Assembly: GCA_050742255.1 (NCBI GenBank)
Contig: JBOGHU010000013.1
Location: forward strand, 1-20,636
DNA from: JBOGHU01 sp050742255
GTDB lineage: Bacteria > Actinomycetota > Acidimicrobiia > Acidimicrobiales > CADCSY01
Direction: 5' to 3'
DNA length: 20,636 bases
Each line of letters opens with the position of its first letter. The first letter of the stretch is position 1. Positions 15,300 to 20,636 of this stretch are shown here, one piece after another. Below the pieces are notes generated by a model. The model was not told the DNA's origin. It worked only from the letters and a program-made list of their open reading frames with translations, and searched no databases. Both the position numbers and the translations under genes were made by a program.

Positions 15300-16725
15300 G
15301 GCTGTCACCTCTCGCTTCGTCTGGTCGCCGATGGCCGGCGACAGGGGGATCTGGTCGCCGATGGCCGGCGACAGGGGGATCTGGTCGGGGGCCGCCGGGC
15401 TCGTCGGGCGGTGCGACCACCAGGTCCAGCCCGTCGCGGGCCACCACCCGCACCCGCTCCCCCACCGCCAGGGGTCGGCCGGTGCTGCGCAGGCTCCACC
15501 ACCCGCCCTCGACCATCGCCACCCCGGACCCGCCGTCGACCCCTCGCACCGTCACCACCTGGCCCAGGAGCGCACCCTCGCCGGTCGTGGGCGGGAGCGT
15601 GCGGGCACGCAGCGCCAGCCGCCCGGCCACGATGCTCCCCCCGGCCACCACCGCCGCGGTGGGCAGGAGGACGGCCAGGCTGACGCCGACGCCGACGGAG
15701 CCGCTGAACAGGAAGATGCCGCTCAGCACCAGGGCGACGCTGCCGAGGACGGCGAAGACGCCGACCCCGGGGGCGAGCAGCTCGGCCACCAAGAGGCCCA
15801 CCGCACCGACGAAGAAGACCACGCCCACGGCGTTGACCGGCAGCACCGACAGGGCGAACAGGCCGAGGACGATCAGCGTGCCTCCCAGCAGGCCGGCTGC
15901 GCCCAGGCCCGGGTTGACCAGCTCGTACAGGATGGCCAGCGCGCCGATCGACAACATCAGGAAGGCCAGGTTGGGGTCGGCGAGGAGCTGGAGGACCCGC
16001 CGCAGCGGACCGAGATCGTAGTCGTCGATGGCGGCGTCGGCGGTCCGAAGCGTGACCGTCGAGCCGTCCGCCACCTCCACCCGGGTGCCGTCGACCTGCT
16101 CCAGCAGGTCGTCGAGGGACGGCGCCACGAAGTCGACCACCCCGAGCTCCAGCGCCTCCCGGGCCGGCGCCGAGCGGCCCTCTCGCACCGCGTCCCGGGC
16201 GAACCCGACGTCGCGCCCCCGGAGCTGGGCGACGGACTCGGCCAGGGCGGCGGCGTCGTTGACGACCTTGCGCTCGACGTCGCCGCCCTGGAGGCCGACG
16301 GGCGTCGCCGCGCCGATGACGGTGCCCGGGGCCATGGCGGCCACGTTGGCGGCGAGGGTGATGATGGCCCCGGCCGAGGCGGCCCGGGCACCCCGGGGGC
16401 TGACGTACACGATCACCGGCACCTCGGCGGCGAGGAAGCGTTGGGTGATCCGGCGCATGGACTCGACCAGCCCGCCGGGCGTGTCCAGCTCGACCACGTA
16501 AGCCACGTCGCCCTCCTCCTCGGCTCGGTCCAGCCCGTCGGCGAGGTGGTCGGCGATCACCGGGGTGATGGCGTCGGTGACGGTGGTGACCAGCACCCGC
16601 GGGTCGCTCGGCCCCGGCACCGCCACCGCGGCAGGGGCGAGGACGAGCATCAGTCCCACCGCGGCGACCAGGACGATCGACCGGCGGCGGGCTCGGGCCG
16701 CCCGCGGCGACGGGGCCGTCTCCAT
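15292..16725 (-). CDS. Membrane-bound ClpP-class serine protease, NfeD long form (NfeD1b type)
   Basis: A 477-residue protein. It has a signal/anchor helix at about 16-36, then a ClpP-like protease domain (about 43-235) with the LDTPGGLVESM motif, probable nucleophile Ser117 in GARAASAGAII and probable general base Lys153 in DVERKVVNDA, matching the Ser-Lys dyad of the Pyrococcus 1510-N protease. About 5 membrane helices follow (250-370), then an NfeD OB-fold-like domain (380-440, LLGQVVTVRGVDGGSGVAMV). The C-terminus ends in two copies of a 10-residue repeat. Start ATG 16725 has GGGGG/GGGAG purines nearby. Expected to act at the membrane on the adjacent stomatin-like protein and so in membrane quality control. 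Divergent from the whiB7-like locus. Confidence 0.92.
   Translation of the reverse strand: METAPSPRAARARRRSIVLVAAVGLMLVLAPAAVAVPGPSDPRVLVTTVTDAITPVIADHLADGLDRAEEEGDVAYVVELDTPGGLVESMRRITQRFLAAEVPVIVYVSPRGARAASAGAIITLAANVAAMAPGTVIGAATPVGLQGGDVERKVVNDAAALAESVAQLRGRDVGFARDAVREGRSAPAREALELGVVDFVAPSLDDLLEQVDGTRVEVADGSTVTLRTADAAIDDYDLGPLRRVLQLLADPNLAFLMLSIGALAILYELVNPGLGAAGLLGGTLIVLGLFALSVLPVNAVGVVFFVGAVGLLVAELLAPGVGVFAVLGSVALVLSGIFLFSGSVGVGVSLAVLLPTAAVVAGGSIVAGRLALRARTLPPTTGEGALLGQVVTVRGVDGGSGVAMVEGGWWSLRSTGRPLAVGERVRVVARDGLDLVVAPPDEPGGPRPDPPVAGHRRPDPPVAGHRRPDEARGDSHE
15321..15387. repeat. 30-bp direct tandem repeat at the 3' end of nfeD
   Basis: Two identical 30-bp units (15321-15350 and 15351-15380) are followed by 7 bp of a third (CTGGTCG). 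The length is a multiple of 3, so the repeat stays in frame and encodes a repeated decapeptide (DPPVAGHRRP) in the cytoplasmic tail. Copy number may vary between strains. Confidence 0.95.
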
Positions 16726-16756
16726 GTGCCCCCAGTCTCCCACGTCGGAAATGCGA

Positions 16757-16785
16757 TTGACGGCGGCGCCGAGCCGTGCTGCGAT
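16757..16785 (+). promoter_or_regulatory. Candidate promoter of the whiB7-like transcript
   Basis: TTGACG (16757-16762) and TGCGAT (16780-16785) are 17 bp apart. The -35 is good; the -10 lacks the usual A at position 2. AAAT (16749-16752) ends 4 bp before the -35; an AT-rich patch just upstream of the -35 is the known recognition feature of WhiB7-activated promoters. Transcription would begin at about 16792, giving a leader of about 400 nt. Confidence 0.4.
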
Positions 16786-16794
16786 GCTGCGGAG

Positions 16795-17064
16795 ATGGAG
16801 ACCGAGACCAGGACAGGGAGGGCCTCGAGGGGGCGGTACCTCGAGGGAGCCGGCCGGAGGCGGCCGGAAGGGCTCCCCGGCGCGCCCGGCACCGGGTGCC
16901 CCGAGCCCCGGTTCCTCCCCGGGCCCGCCGGTGGCGGCGCCGGCCGCGTCCAGGCGTGGGGCTGGGATGGCTCCGCCAGCCGGATCCCGGGGCCCACCAC
17001 GTTGGCCGAGCCCACCGCCATGTCGGCCCACCACGTCCCCAGGCCGAAGGAGGCGTCGCCGTAA
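16795..17064 (+). CDS. Candidate upstream ORF (leader peptide) of the whiB7-like gene
   Basis: The stretch 16726-17188 has no ordinary gene. This frame opens with an ATG 2-3 nt after the predicted transcription start, so it could be leaderless, and ends at TAA 17062-17064, 24 nt before the terminator hairpin. It would encode 89 residues rich in Gly, Arg and Pro that resemble nothing I know. An internal ATG at 17020 gives a 14-codon version (MSAHHVPRPKEASP) that would be more like known short regulatory uORFs. Third positions are G/C-rich, but so is all of this DNA. I keep it because of its position relative to the attenuator; translation is unproven. Confidence 0.3.
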   Translation: METETRTGRASRGRYLEGAGRRRPEGLPGAPGTGCPEPRFLPGPAGGGAGRVQAWGWDGSASRIPGPTTLAEPTAMSAHHVPRPKEASP

Positions 17065-17088
17065 CAGATCGAGCGACCAGATCCTCCG

Positions 17089-17126
17089 GAGGCCGTCGGG
17101 ACACCCCGGCGGCCTCGTTGCTTTTT
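17089..17126 (+). terminator. Strong intrinsic terminator / attenuator in the whiB7-like leader
   Basis: Bases 17089-17100 pair with 17105-17116 in a 12-bp stem with one G-U pair and an ACAC loop. They are followed by GTTGCTTTTT (17117-17126), the most T-rich run in the region. On the plus strand this is a textbook Rho-independent terminator. It lies between the candidate promoter and the gene, 62 nt before ATG 17189, so it would stop transcripts before whiB7 unless prevented. AGGCCG at 17041-17046, inside the end of the upstream ORF, is complementary to CGGCCT at 17110-17115 in the 3' arm and could act as a small antiterminator. Confidence 0.8.
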
Positions 17127-17174
17127 CCGCCGTCTTCCCCTGCCGTTCTCGCCACTCGACCACCCAGCGCACGA

Positions 17175-17179
17175 GGGAG
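17175..17179 (+). promoter_or_regulatory. Shine-Dalgarno before ATG 17189 (out of frame with the WhiB core)
   Basis: GGGAG is 9 nt before ATG 17189, good spacing. That ATG opens a frame one base off from the recognisable WhiB domain, so the site either marks the true start of a gene carrying a 1-nt deletion or belongs to a short overlapping leader ORF (17189-17263). Confidence 0.5.
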
Positions 17180-17217
17180 CCCAGCAAAATGGTCACCGAG
17201 GTGACGACCGAGGAGGA

Positions 17218-17526
17218 GTGCCCCGGGCCCGGGCCGCCTGCGCCGACGGCACCGGTGCCCTGACCGGGCTCTTCTTCTCCGAGGACCTCCACGACATCGC
17301 CCGGGCCAAGCACCTCTGCCGGTCCTGTCCGGTCCGCCGTCCCTGCCTGGACATGGCGCTGGCCCGCCGGGAGCCGTGTGGCGTCTGGGGTGGCGAGCTG
17401 CTGGTCGAGGGCAGGGTCGTCCCCCACAAGCGCAGACGGGGCCGGCCCCCCAAGCGGCGCGACGCCGAGGTGCTGCTCATCGACGGGGACGAGGTGGTGG
17501 TGGTGCCGGCGATCCGGACGGCGTGA
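17218..17526 (+). CDS. whiB7: WhiB7-like iron-sulfur transcription regulator with AT-hook
   Basis: WhiB proteins hold a 4Fe-4S cluster and bind the sigma factor to activate genes; WhiB7 controls intrinsic antibiotic-resistance genes. Cys8, Cys34, Cys37 and Cys43 give the C-x25-C-x2-C-x5-C pattern. GVWGG at 55-59 and the AT-hook KRRRGRPPKR at 71-80, preceded by GELLVEGRVVPHK, match the WhiB7 C-terminal layout (EPWGVWGGE...HKRPRGRPRK in M. tuberculosis, from memory). Two oddities: the EPW tryptophan is Cys54 (TGT), and about 22 extra residues, acidic then Val-rich, follow the AT-hook. The frame's only start is GTG 17218, just 1 nt after AGGAGG, which is poor. Adding one G near 17219 would join it to ATG 17189 and restore EEEWPRARAAC, a WhiB-like Trp-before-Cys pattern. 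So a 1-nt deletion or sequencing error is likely. Confidence 0.85.
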   Translation: MPRARAACADGTGALTGLFFSEDLHDIARAKHLCRSCPVRRPCLDMALARREPCGVWGGELLVEGRVVPHKRRRGRPPKRRDAEVLLIDGDEVVVVPAIRTA

Positions 17527-17563
17527 GCCGGGGAGGCGTTCGGGGAATCGTCGGGGATGCCGG

Positions 17564-17569
17564 TAGGGT
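17564..17569 (+). promoter_or_regulatory. Possible -10 element before the tlpA-like gene
   Basis: TAGGGT fits the actinobacterial TANNNT -10 and would start transcription about 10 nt before ATG 17586, nearly leaderless; no Shine-Dalgarno is seen there. No convincing -35 is visible. GGGGAA (17542-17547) and TTCCCC (17569-17574) form a small inverted repeat around it. Confidence 0.3.
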
Positions 17570-17585
17570 TCCCCCTGCGAGCCCC

Positions 17586-18227
17586 ATGGACACCGACGCC
17601 GACACGCCCCCGGCCGACACGCCCCCCGCCACCACCCGCCGGGACCGGCCCTCGCCGAGCCGCTCCCTGTGGGTGGGGGCGGTCGCCGCGGCGGTGGCGC
17701 TGGCGCTCGCCGTGGCTGCCGTCGCCGCCTTCTCCGCCCTCGGCGACGACTCCTCCGAGCCCGCGCTGCGGCTGACTCCAGAGGATCCCGGCCCGCCCCC
17801 CCCGGCGCCCGACCCCACCGGCGAGGCCCTCCCTGAGCGGAGCTTCCCCCTCCTGGCCGGCGGGGAAGGCTCGTTCGCCGACTACCGCGGTCGGCCGCTG
17901 GTGATCAACTTCTTCGCCTCCTGGTGCGCGCCGTGCGTGGCCGAGATGCCCGGCTTCGAGGAGGTCCACCGCCAGCTGGGCGACCAGGTCGCCGTGCTGG
18001 GCATGAACCTCCAGGAGCCCGTGGGTGACGCCACCGCCCTCGTCCGGCGCACCGGCGTCACCTACGAGATCGGTCGGGACGAGACCGGGGAACTGTTCCA
18101 GGCCCTGGGCGGGACGGTGATGCCGACCACGGTGTTCGTCACGGCCGAGGGCCGGATCGCCGACGTGCACGGCGGGGCGCTGTCGGTGGACGACCTGGGG
18201 GACCGGGTGCGGGAGCTGGTCGGGTGA
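17586..18227 (+). CDS. TlpA/ResA-like membrane-anchored thioredoxin-fold protein
   Basis: A 213-residue protein. It has a cytoplasmic Pro/Asp-rich N-terminus, one membrane helix at about 28-50 and a Pro-rich linker (LTPEDPGPPPPAPDPTGE). The extracytoplasmic thioredoxin domain of the AhpC/TSA-redoxin type runs from about 85 to 213. The redox site is Cys114-Cys117 in FFASWCAPCVAEMPGF, and the cis-proline is Pro180 in GTVMPTTVFV. Such proteins reduce or shuffle disulfides outside the membrane, for example in cytochrome c maturation. The stop overlaps the start of the CcdA-like gene in GTGA, which fits: CcdA would feed it electrons. No cytochrome c maturation genes are in view. The ATG has no clear Shine-Dalgarno. 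Confidence 0.93.
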   Translation: MDTDADTPPADTPPATTRRDRPSPSRSLWVGAVAAAVALALAVAAVAAFSALGDDSSEPALRLTPEDPGPPPPAPDPTGEALPERSFPLLAGGEGSFADYRGRPLVINFFASWCAPCVAEMPGFEEVHRQLGDQVAVLGMNLQEPVGDATALVRRTGVTYEIGRDETGELFQALGGTVMPTTVFVTAEGRIADVHGGALSVDDLGDRVRELVG

Positions 18228-19495
18228 TCGACGTCCCCCTGGCCTACGCCTTCACCGCCGGTCTGGTGGCCAGCGTCAACCCGTGCGGCTTCCCCATGCT
18301 GCCCGCCTACCTCTCCTACTTCATCGGCACCGACGGCCCGGCTGCGGAGAGGGCCAGCCGGGTGCCCCGGGCCCTGGTGGCGGCGGCGGCGGTCTCGGCC
18401 GGCTTCATGACCGTCTTCGCCGTCCTGGGGGTTCCCATCAACGCCGGGGTGACCTCGATCTACCGGTGGATCCCCTGGGTGACCATCGTCATCGGGGTGG
18501 CCATGGCCGCCCTGGGGGTGGCGATGCTGGCGGGGTTCCGGCTCAAGGTGGCCCTGCCCCGCCTGGAGGTGGGGGGAGGTAGCCGGGGGCTGGGCTCGAT
18601 GGCCCTGTTCGGGGTGTCCTACGCCGTCGCCTCGCTCACCTGCACCCTGCCGGTGTTCCTGGTGGTGGTGGCCGGCACCGCCGAGCGGGCCAACGCCCTG
18701 TCGGGGGTGGTCGCCTTCCTCGCCTACGGGCTGGGCATGAGCCTGGTGCTGACCGCCCTGGCCCTGGCCCTGGCCCTGGCCCGGGAGTCCATGGTCAACC
18801 GCCTGCGCCGGGCGGTCCGCCACGCGAACCGGGCGGCGGGCGCCCTCCTCGTGATGGTGGGCACCTACCTCGTCTACTACTGGGCCTACAACCTGACCCG
18901 GGACCCGACCGCCACCGTGGGGGCCAGCCCCATCAGTGTGGTCGACGGCTGGTCGTCGTCGGCCACCGCCTGGTTGAGCGAGGGCGGCACCAGCCTGGGC
19001 CTGGTCCTGGGCGGCGCCGTGGTGGGGGCGCTGGTGGGGGCGCTGCTGTGGCGCCGCTCAGGGGGCGGGTCGGTGGTGACCCAGGGCGGCGTGGTGGTCA
19101 CGGCCCCCGTGGCCGCAGGGGTCGACGTGGACCAGGGCGTCAGAGAGGCGGGGGAGGCCGTGGAGAAGGGTGTGTCGGACACGCTCGGCGATGTCGTGGC
19201 CGGCGGCGACGTCGAGGTCCTCGTCGACGAGGATGCGGACCGAGGCGTGGAGCTGGTGGCCGATCCAGCGCACCCGCACGTCGGAGACGCCGTGCACGCC
19301 GTCGACGCCGGTGACCAGGCCCGTGGCGCTGGGCACCAGGTCGGTGTCCACGGCGTCCATGAGCCGGTGGTAGACGTCGCGGGCGGCGCCCCGGAGCACC
19401 AGCACGATGGCGACGGTGATGGCCACGCCGACGAGGGGGTCGGCGAGGGGGAACCCGGCCGCCACCCCGGCCGCTCCCACCAGCACGCCCAGTGA
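18224..19495 (+). CDS. ccdA: CcdA/DsbD-type thiol-disulfide transmembrane transporter; C-terminal third suspect
   Basis: The first ~279 residues are a CcdA-like membrane protein that carries electrons from cytoplasmic thioredoxin to extracytoplasmic thiols. Conserved Cys21 (ASVNPCGFPMLPAYLSYF) and Cys140 (VASLTCTLPVF) sit in the first and fourth helices; six to seven helices span about 5-225, with another at 257-276. After WRRS (base 19060) the frame continues 144 more residues exactly antisense to the transporter gene at 19058-20068. That tail is Val/Asp/Gly/His-rich and looks like non-coding complement. The natural end is probably near 19060-19080; one G fewer in the run 19061-19065 would give a stop at 19077-19079. 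Start GTG 18224 overlaps the upstream thioredoxin gene by GTGA. The core call is firm, the end uncertain. Confidence 0.85.
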   Translation: MIDVPLAYAFTAGLVASVNPCGFPMLPAYLSYFIGTDGPAAERASRVPRALVAAAAVSAGFMTVFAVLGVPINAGVTSIYRWIPWVTIVIGVAMAALGVAMLAGFRLKVALPRLEVGGGSRGLGSMALFGVSYAVASLTCTLPVFLVVVAGTAERANALSGVVAFLAYGLGMSLVLTALALALALARESMVNRLRRAVRHANRAAGALLVMVGTYLVYYWAYNLTRDPTATVGASPISVVDGWSSSATAWLSEGGTSLGLVLGGAVVGALVGALLWRRSGGGSVVTQGGVVVTAPVAAGVDVDQGVREAGEAVEKGVSDTLGDVVAGGDVEVLVDEDADRGVELVADPAHPHVGDAVHAVDAGDQARGAGHQVGVHGVHEPVVDVAGGAPEHQHDGDGDGHADEGVGEGEPGRHPGRSHQHAQ

Positions 19496-20068
19496 GGTGA
19501 CGCCGTCGGTGCGGGCGTGGAGACCGTCGGCCACCAACGCCGCCGAGCCGATCGACCGCCCCACCCGGATGCGGTAGCGGGCGACGGCCTCGTTGCCGGC
19601 GAAGCCGATGACGCCGGCGCCGGCCACCGCCCCCACGTTGCGGACCTGGCCGGGATCGAACAGGCCGGTCACCGCCTCGTAGCCGGCCACGACGGCGGTG
19701 AGGGCGATGACCACCACTATGGCCACCCCGGCCACGTCCTCGGCCCTGCCGTACCCGTAGGTGTACCGCTGGTCGGCGGGACGGCGCCCGAACCGGAACG
19801 CCGCCCACAGCGGAAGGGCGGTGAGGGCGTCGGCGAGGTTGTGGAGCGTGTCGCCCAGCAGCGCCACCGAGCCGCTGATGGCGACCACCCCGGCCTGCAG
19901 GGCGGCGGTGATGCCCAGGCCCACCAGCGAACGCTTGACGGCCACGATCCCGGCCTGGCTCGACTCTATGGCCCGGTCCACCCTGTCGCCGTGGTCGTGG
20001 GTGTGGGCCACGAGCGAGCGCAACCACGACCGTCCGTGGTCGTGGCCGCGGGGGCTGTGGTGGTCCAT
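19058..20068 (-). CDS. Cation diffusion facilitator (CDF) family metal transporter
   Basis: A 336-residue CDF protein, probably exporting Zn(II) or a similar divalent metal by proton exchange. A His-rich N-terminus (MDHHSPRGHDHG, then HTHDHGD) precedes six predicted membrane helices. The two transport-site motifs have the D-x2-H-x3-D form: GDTLHNLADALTALPLW and VADGLHARTDGVTSLG. YTYGYGRAEDVAG follows the first, as is usual. A cytoplasmic CDF C-terminal domain runs to DALVHVDP, with a His-rich tail (GRDHHAALGHHRP). Start ATG 20068 has AGGA 8 nt upstream; longer upstream frames overlap the divergent lipoprotein gene and are not credible. Its 3' end meets the CcdA gene tail to tail. The metal cannot be told from sequence alone. 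Confidence 0.92.
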   Translation of the reverse strand: MDHHSPRGHDHGRSWLRSLVAHTHDHGDRVDRAIESSQAGIVAVKRSLVGLGITAALQAGVVAISGSVALLGDTLHNLADALTALPLWAAFRFGRRPADQRYTYGYGRAEDVAGVAIVVVIALTAVVAGYEAVTGLFDPGQVRNVGAVAGAGVIGFAGNEAVARYRIRVGRSIGSAALVADGLHARTDGVTSLGVLVGAAGVAAGFPLADPLVGVAITVAIVLVLRGAARDVYHRLMDAVDTDLVPSATGLVTGVDGVHGVSDVRVRWIGHQLHASVRILVDEDLDVAAGHDIAERVRHTLLHGLPRLSDALVHVDPCGHGGRDHHAALGHHRPAP

Positions 20069-20140
20069 GGCCCTATCCTGCCGTTCCCGGGCCCGGTCTG
20101 GGGGAGAGCGGGATCCGGGCCGACCAGAGAGGAGACGACG

Positions 20141-20563
20141 ATGGACCGGTACCCGAGGACCCTCCTGGCCCTGGCGGTCGTGGTGGCCCTGGTCGCCGCT
20201 GCCTGCGGTGACGACGGAGACGAGACCGGCGCAGAGGCGAGGGTCTCGTTCGCATCGCCCACCGACGGCGGGGAGGTGACGAGCCCGGTGCAGGTCGAGA
20301 TGGTGGCCGAGGGTCTCACCATCGAACCCGCTGGCCGGGCTCGCGACGGGGCGGGGCACTTCCACGTGATGGTGGACAGGGGCTGCGTCGAGCCCGGCGA
20401 GACCATTCCCTCCGACGTCGAGGGGTACATCCACTACGGCAAGGCCCAGACCGAGGCCGACCTCGAGCTGGGGCCGGGGGAGCACACCCTCTGCCTGCAG
20501 GCCGGCGACGGCCAGCACACCGCCCTCGACCTCACCGACGAGATCACCGTCGAGGTGAGCTGA
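20141..20563 (+). CDS. DUF4399-type lipoprotein
   Basis: A 140-residue exported lipoprotein. The signal peptide (residues 1-21, hydrophobic LLALAVVVALVAAA) ends in a lipobox with Cys22, followed by an acidic linker (GDDGDETGAEA). The rest matches the DUF4399 pattern as I recall it: SPTDGGEVTSPVQVEMVAEG, AGHFHVMVDRG, IHYGKAQTEADLELGPGEHT, and a final DGQH then ITVEVS. The conserved His residues (GHFH) could bind metal, but the function of the family is unknown to me. Cys82 and Cys118 could form a disulfide. ATG 20141 has GGAG at good spacing. Divergent from the CDF transporter with a 72-nt gap. Confidence 0.85.
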   Translation: MDRYPRTLLALAVVVALVAAACGDDGDETGAEARVSFASPTDGGEVTSPVQVEMVAEGLTIEPAGRARDGAGHFHVMVDRGCVEPGETIPSDVEGYIHYGKAQTEADLELGPGEHTLCLQAGDGQHTALDLTDEITVEVS

Positions 20564-20636
20564 GCCCCGACCGCCCGCCAGCCCGACCGCGCCGGCCCCC
20601 CGGGCCCGGGCCCGGCTGCCCCCCCCGGCCCGACAC

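Noticed and set aside
15321..15387. CRISPR-like direct repeats
   Set aside because: The units are adjacent without spacers and in frame within nfeD, so it is a tandem duplication. No CRISPR array is seen anywhere in the window.
12360..15683. Over 1,100-codon plus-strand open frame across purD, purA and SPFH
   Set aside because: It crosses three well-supported minus-strand genes and has no domain; length alone is not evidence at this GC content.
16650..17021. Minus-strand open frame between nfeD and the whiB7-like gene
   Set aside because: Overlaps the nfeD start and the whiB7 leader, has low-complexity Pro/Gly/Ser content and no Shine-Dalgarno.
20591..20616. GC-rich inverted repeat after the DUF4399 gene as terminator
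   Set aside because: GCCGG/CCGGC arms with a GC loop and no T-tract; indistinguishable from background composition.
1..20636. tRNA, rRNA, insertion sequences, attachment sites or replication origin
   Set aside because: None recognised by eye: no tRNA cloverleaf arms or terminal CCA contexts, no transposase motifs, no flanking inverted repeats. A tRNAscan/Infernal run would be decisive.

Overview
The window is very GC-rich and dense with genes, which mostly start at GTG or ATG with GTGA or ATGA overlaps. It carries a WhiB-family regulator, found only in Actinobacteria and their phages, and the small-type PurL/PurQ/PurS system. It is most likely a chromosomal piece of a high-GC actinobacterium. 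The gene order is reminiscent of Acidimicrobiia, but that class assignment is inference.

Layout. (1) Bases 1-1602 are urease remnants on the minus strand: the 5' part of ureF, still open to the window edge, and a decayed, N-terminally truncated, doubly frameshifted 3' half of ureC. The ureC remnant abuts an unidentified plus-strand fragment. (2) Bases 1574-7743 (minus) are one likely transcription unit: purL, a coiled-coil-like unknown, purF, purM and an unknown two-helix membrane protein. (3) Bases 7744-8255 hold a divergent promoter region and a small plus-strand unknown gene that splits the purine cluster. (4) Bases 8236-14384 (minus) are purA-purD-purE-purB-purC-purS-purQ. Six of the seven junctions overlap or sit within 7-26 nt, and a good candidate promoter lies before purA. 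Together these blocks supply PRPP amidotransferase (PurF), GAR synthetase (PurD), FGAM synthetase (PurLQS), AIR synthetase (PurM), the PurE mutase, SAICAR synthetase (PurC), adenylosuccinate lyase (PurB) and adenylosuccinate synthetase (PurA). PurN/PurT, PurK and PurH are not in the window. (5) Bases 14496-16725 (minus) are a membrane ClpP-class/NfeD protease gene followed by its usual stomatin-like SPFH partner. (6) Bases 16726-17526 (plus) hold a long leader and a WhiB7-like regulator. (7) Bases 17586-19495 (plus) are a TlpA-like thioredoxin and a CcdA-like electron transporter. (8) Bases 19058-20068 (minus) encode a cation-diffusion-facilitator transporter. (9) Bases 20141-20563 (plus) encode a DUF4399-type lipoprotein.

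The most interesting system is the whiB7-like locus. A near-perfect 12-bp hairpin followed by a T-tract lies about 60 nt before the gene. It is preceded by an upstream ORF whose end contains a segment able to compete with the hairpin. This has the architecture of translation-sensing attenuation, as known for whiB7 leaders in mycobacteria and Streptomyces. The gene itself has a start-codon/frameshift problem. Other points worth a look are the urease decay scar, the plus-strand gene nested in the pur cluster, a ccdA frame with no stop where it should end, and a 30-bp in-frame tandem repeat at the end of nfeD.
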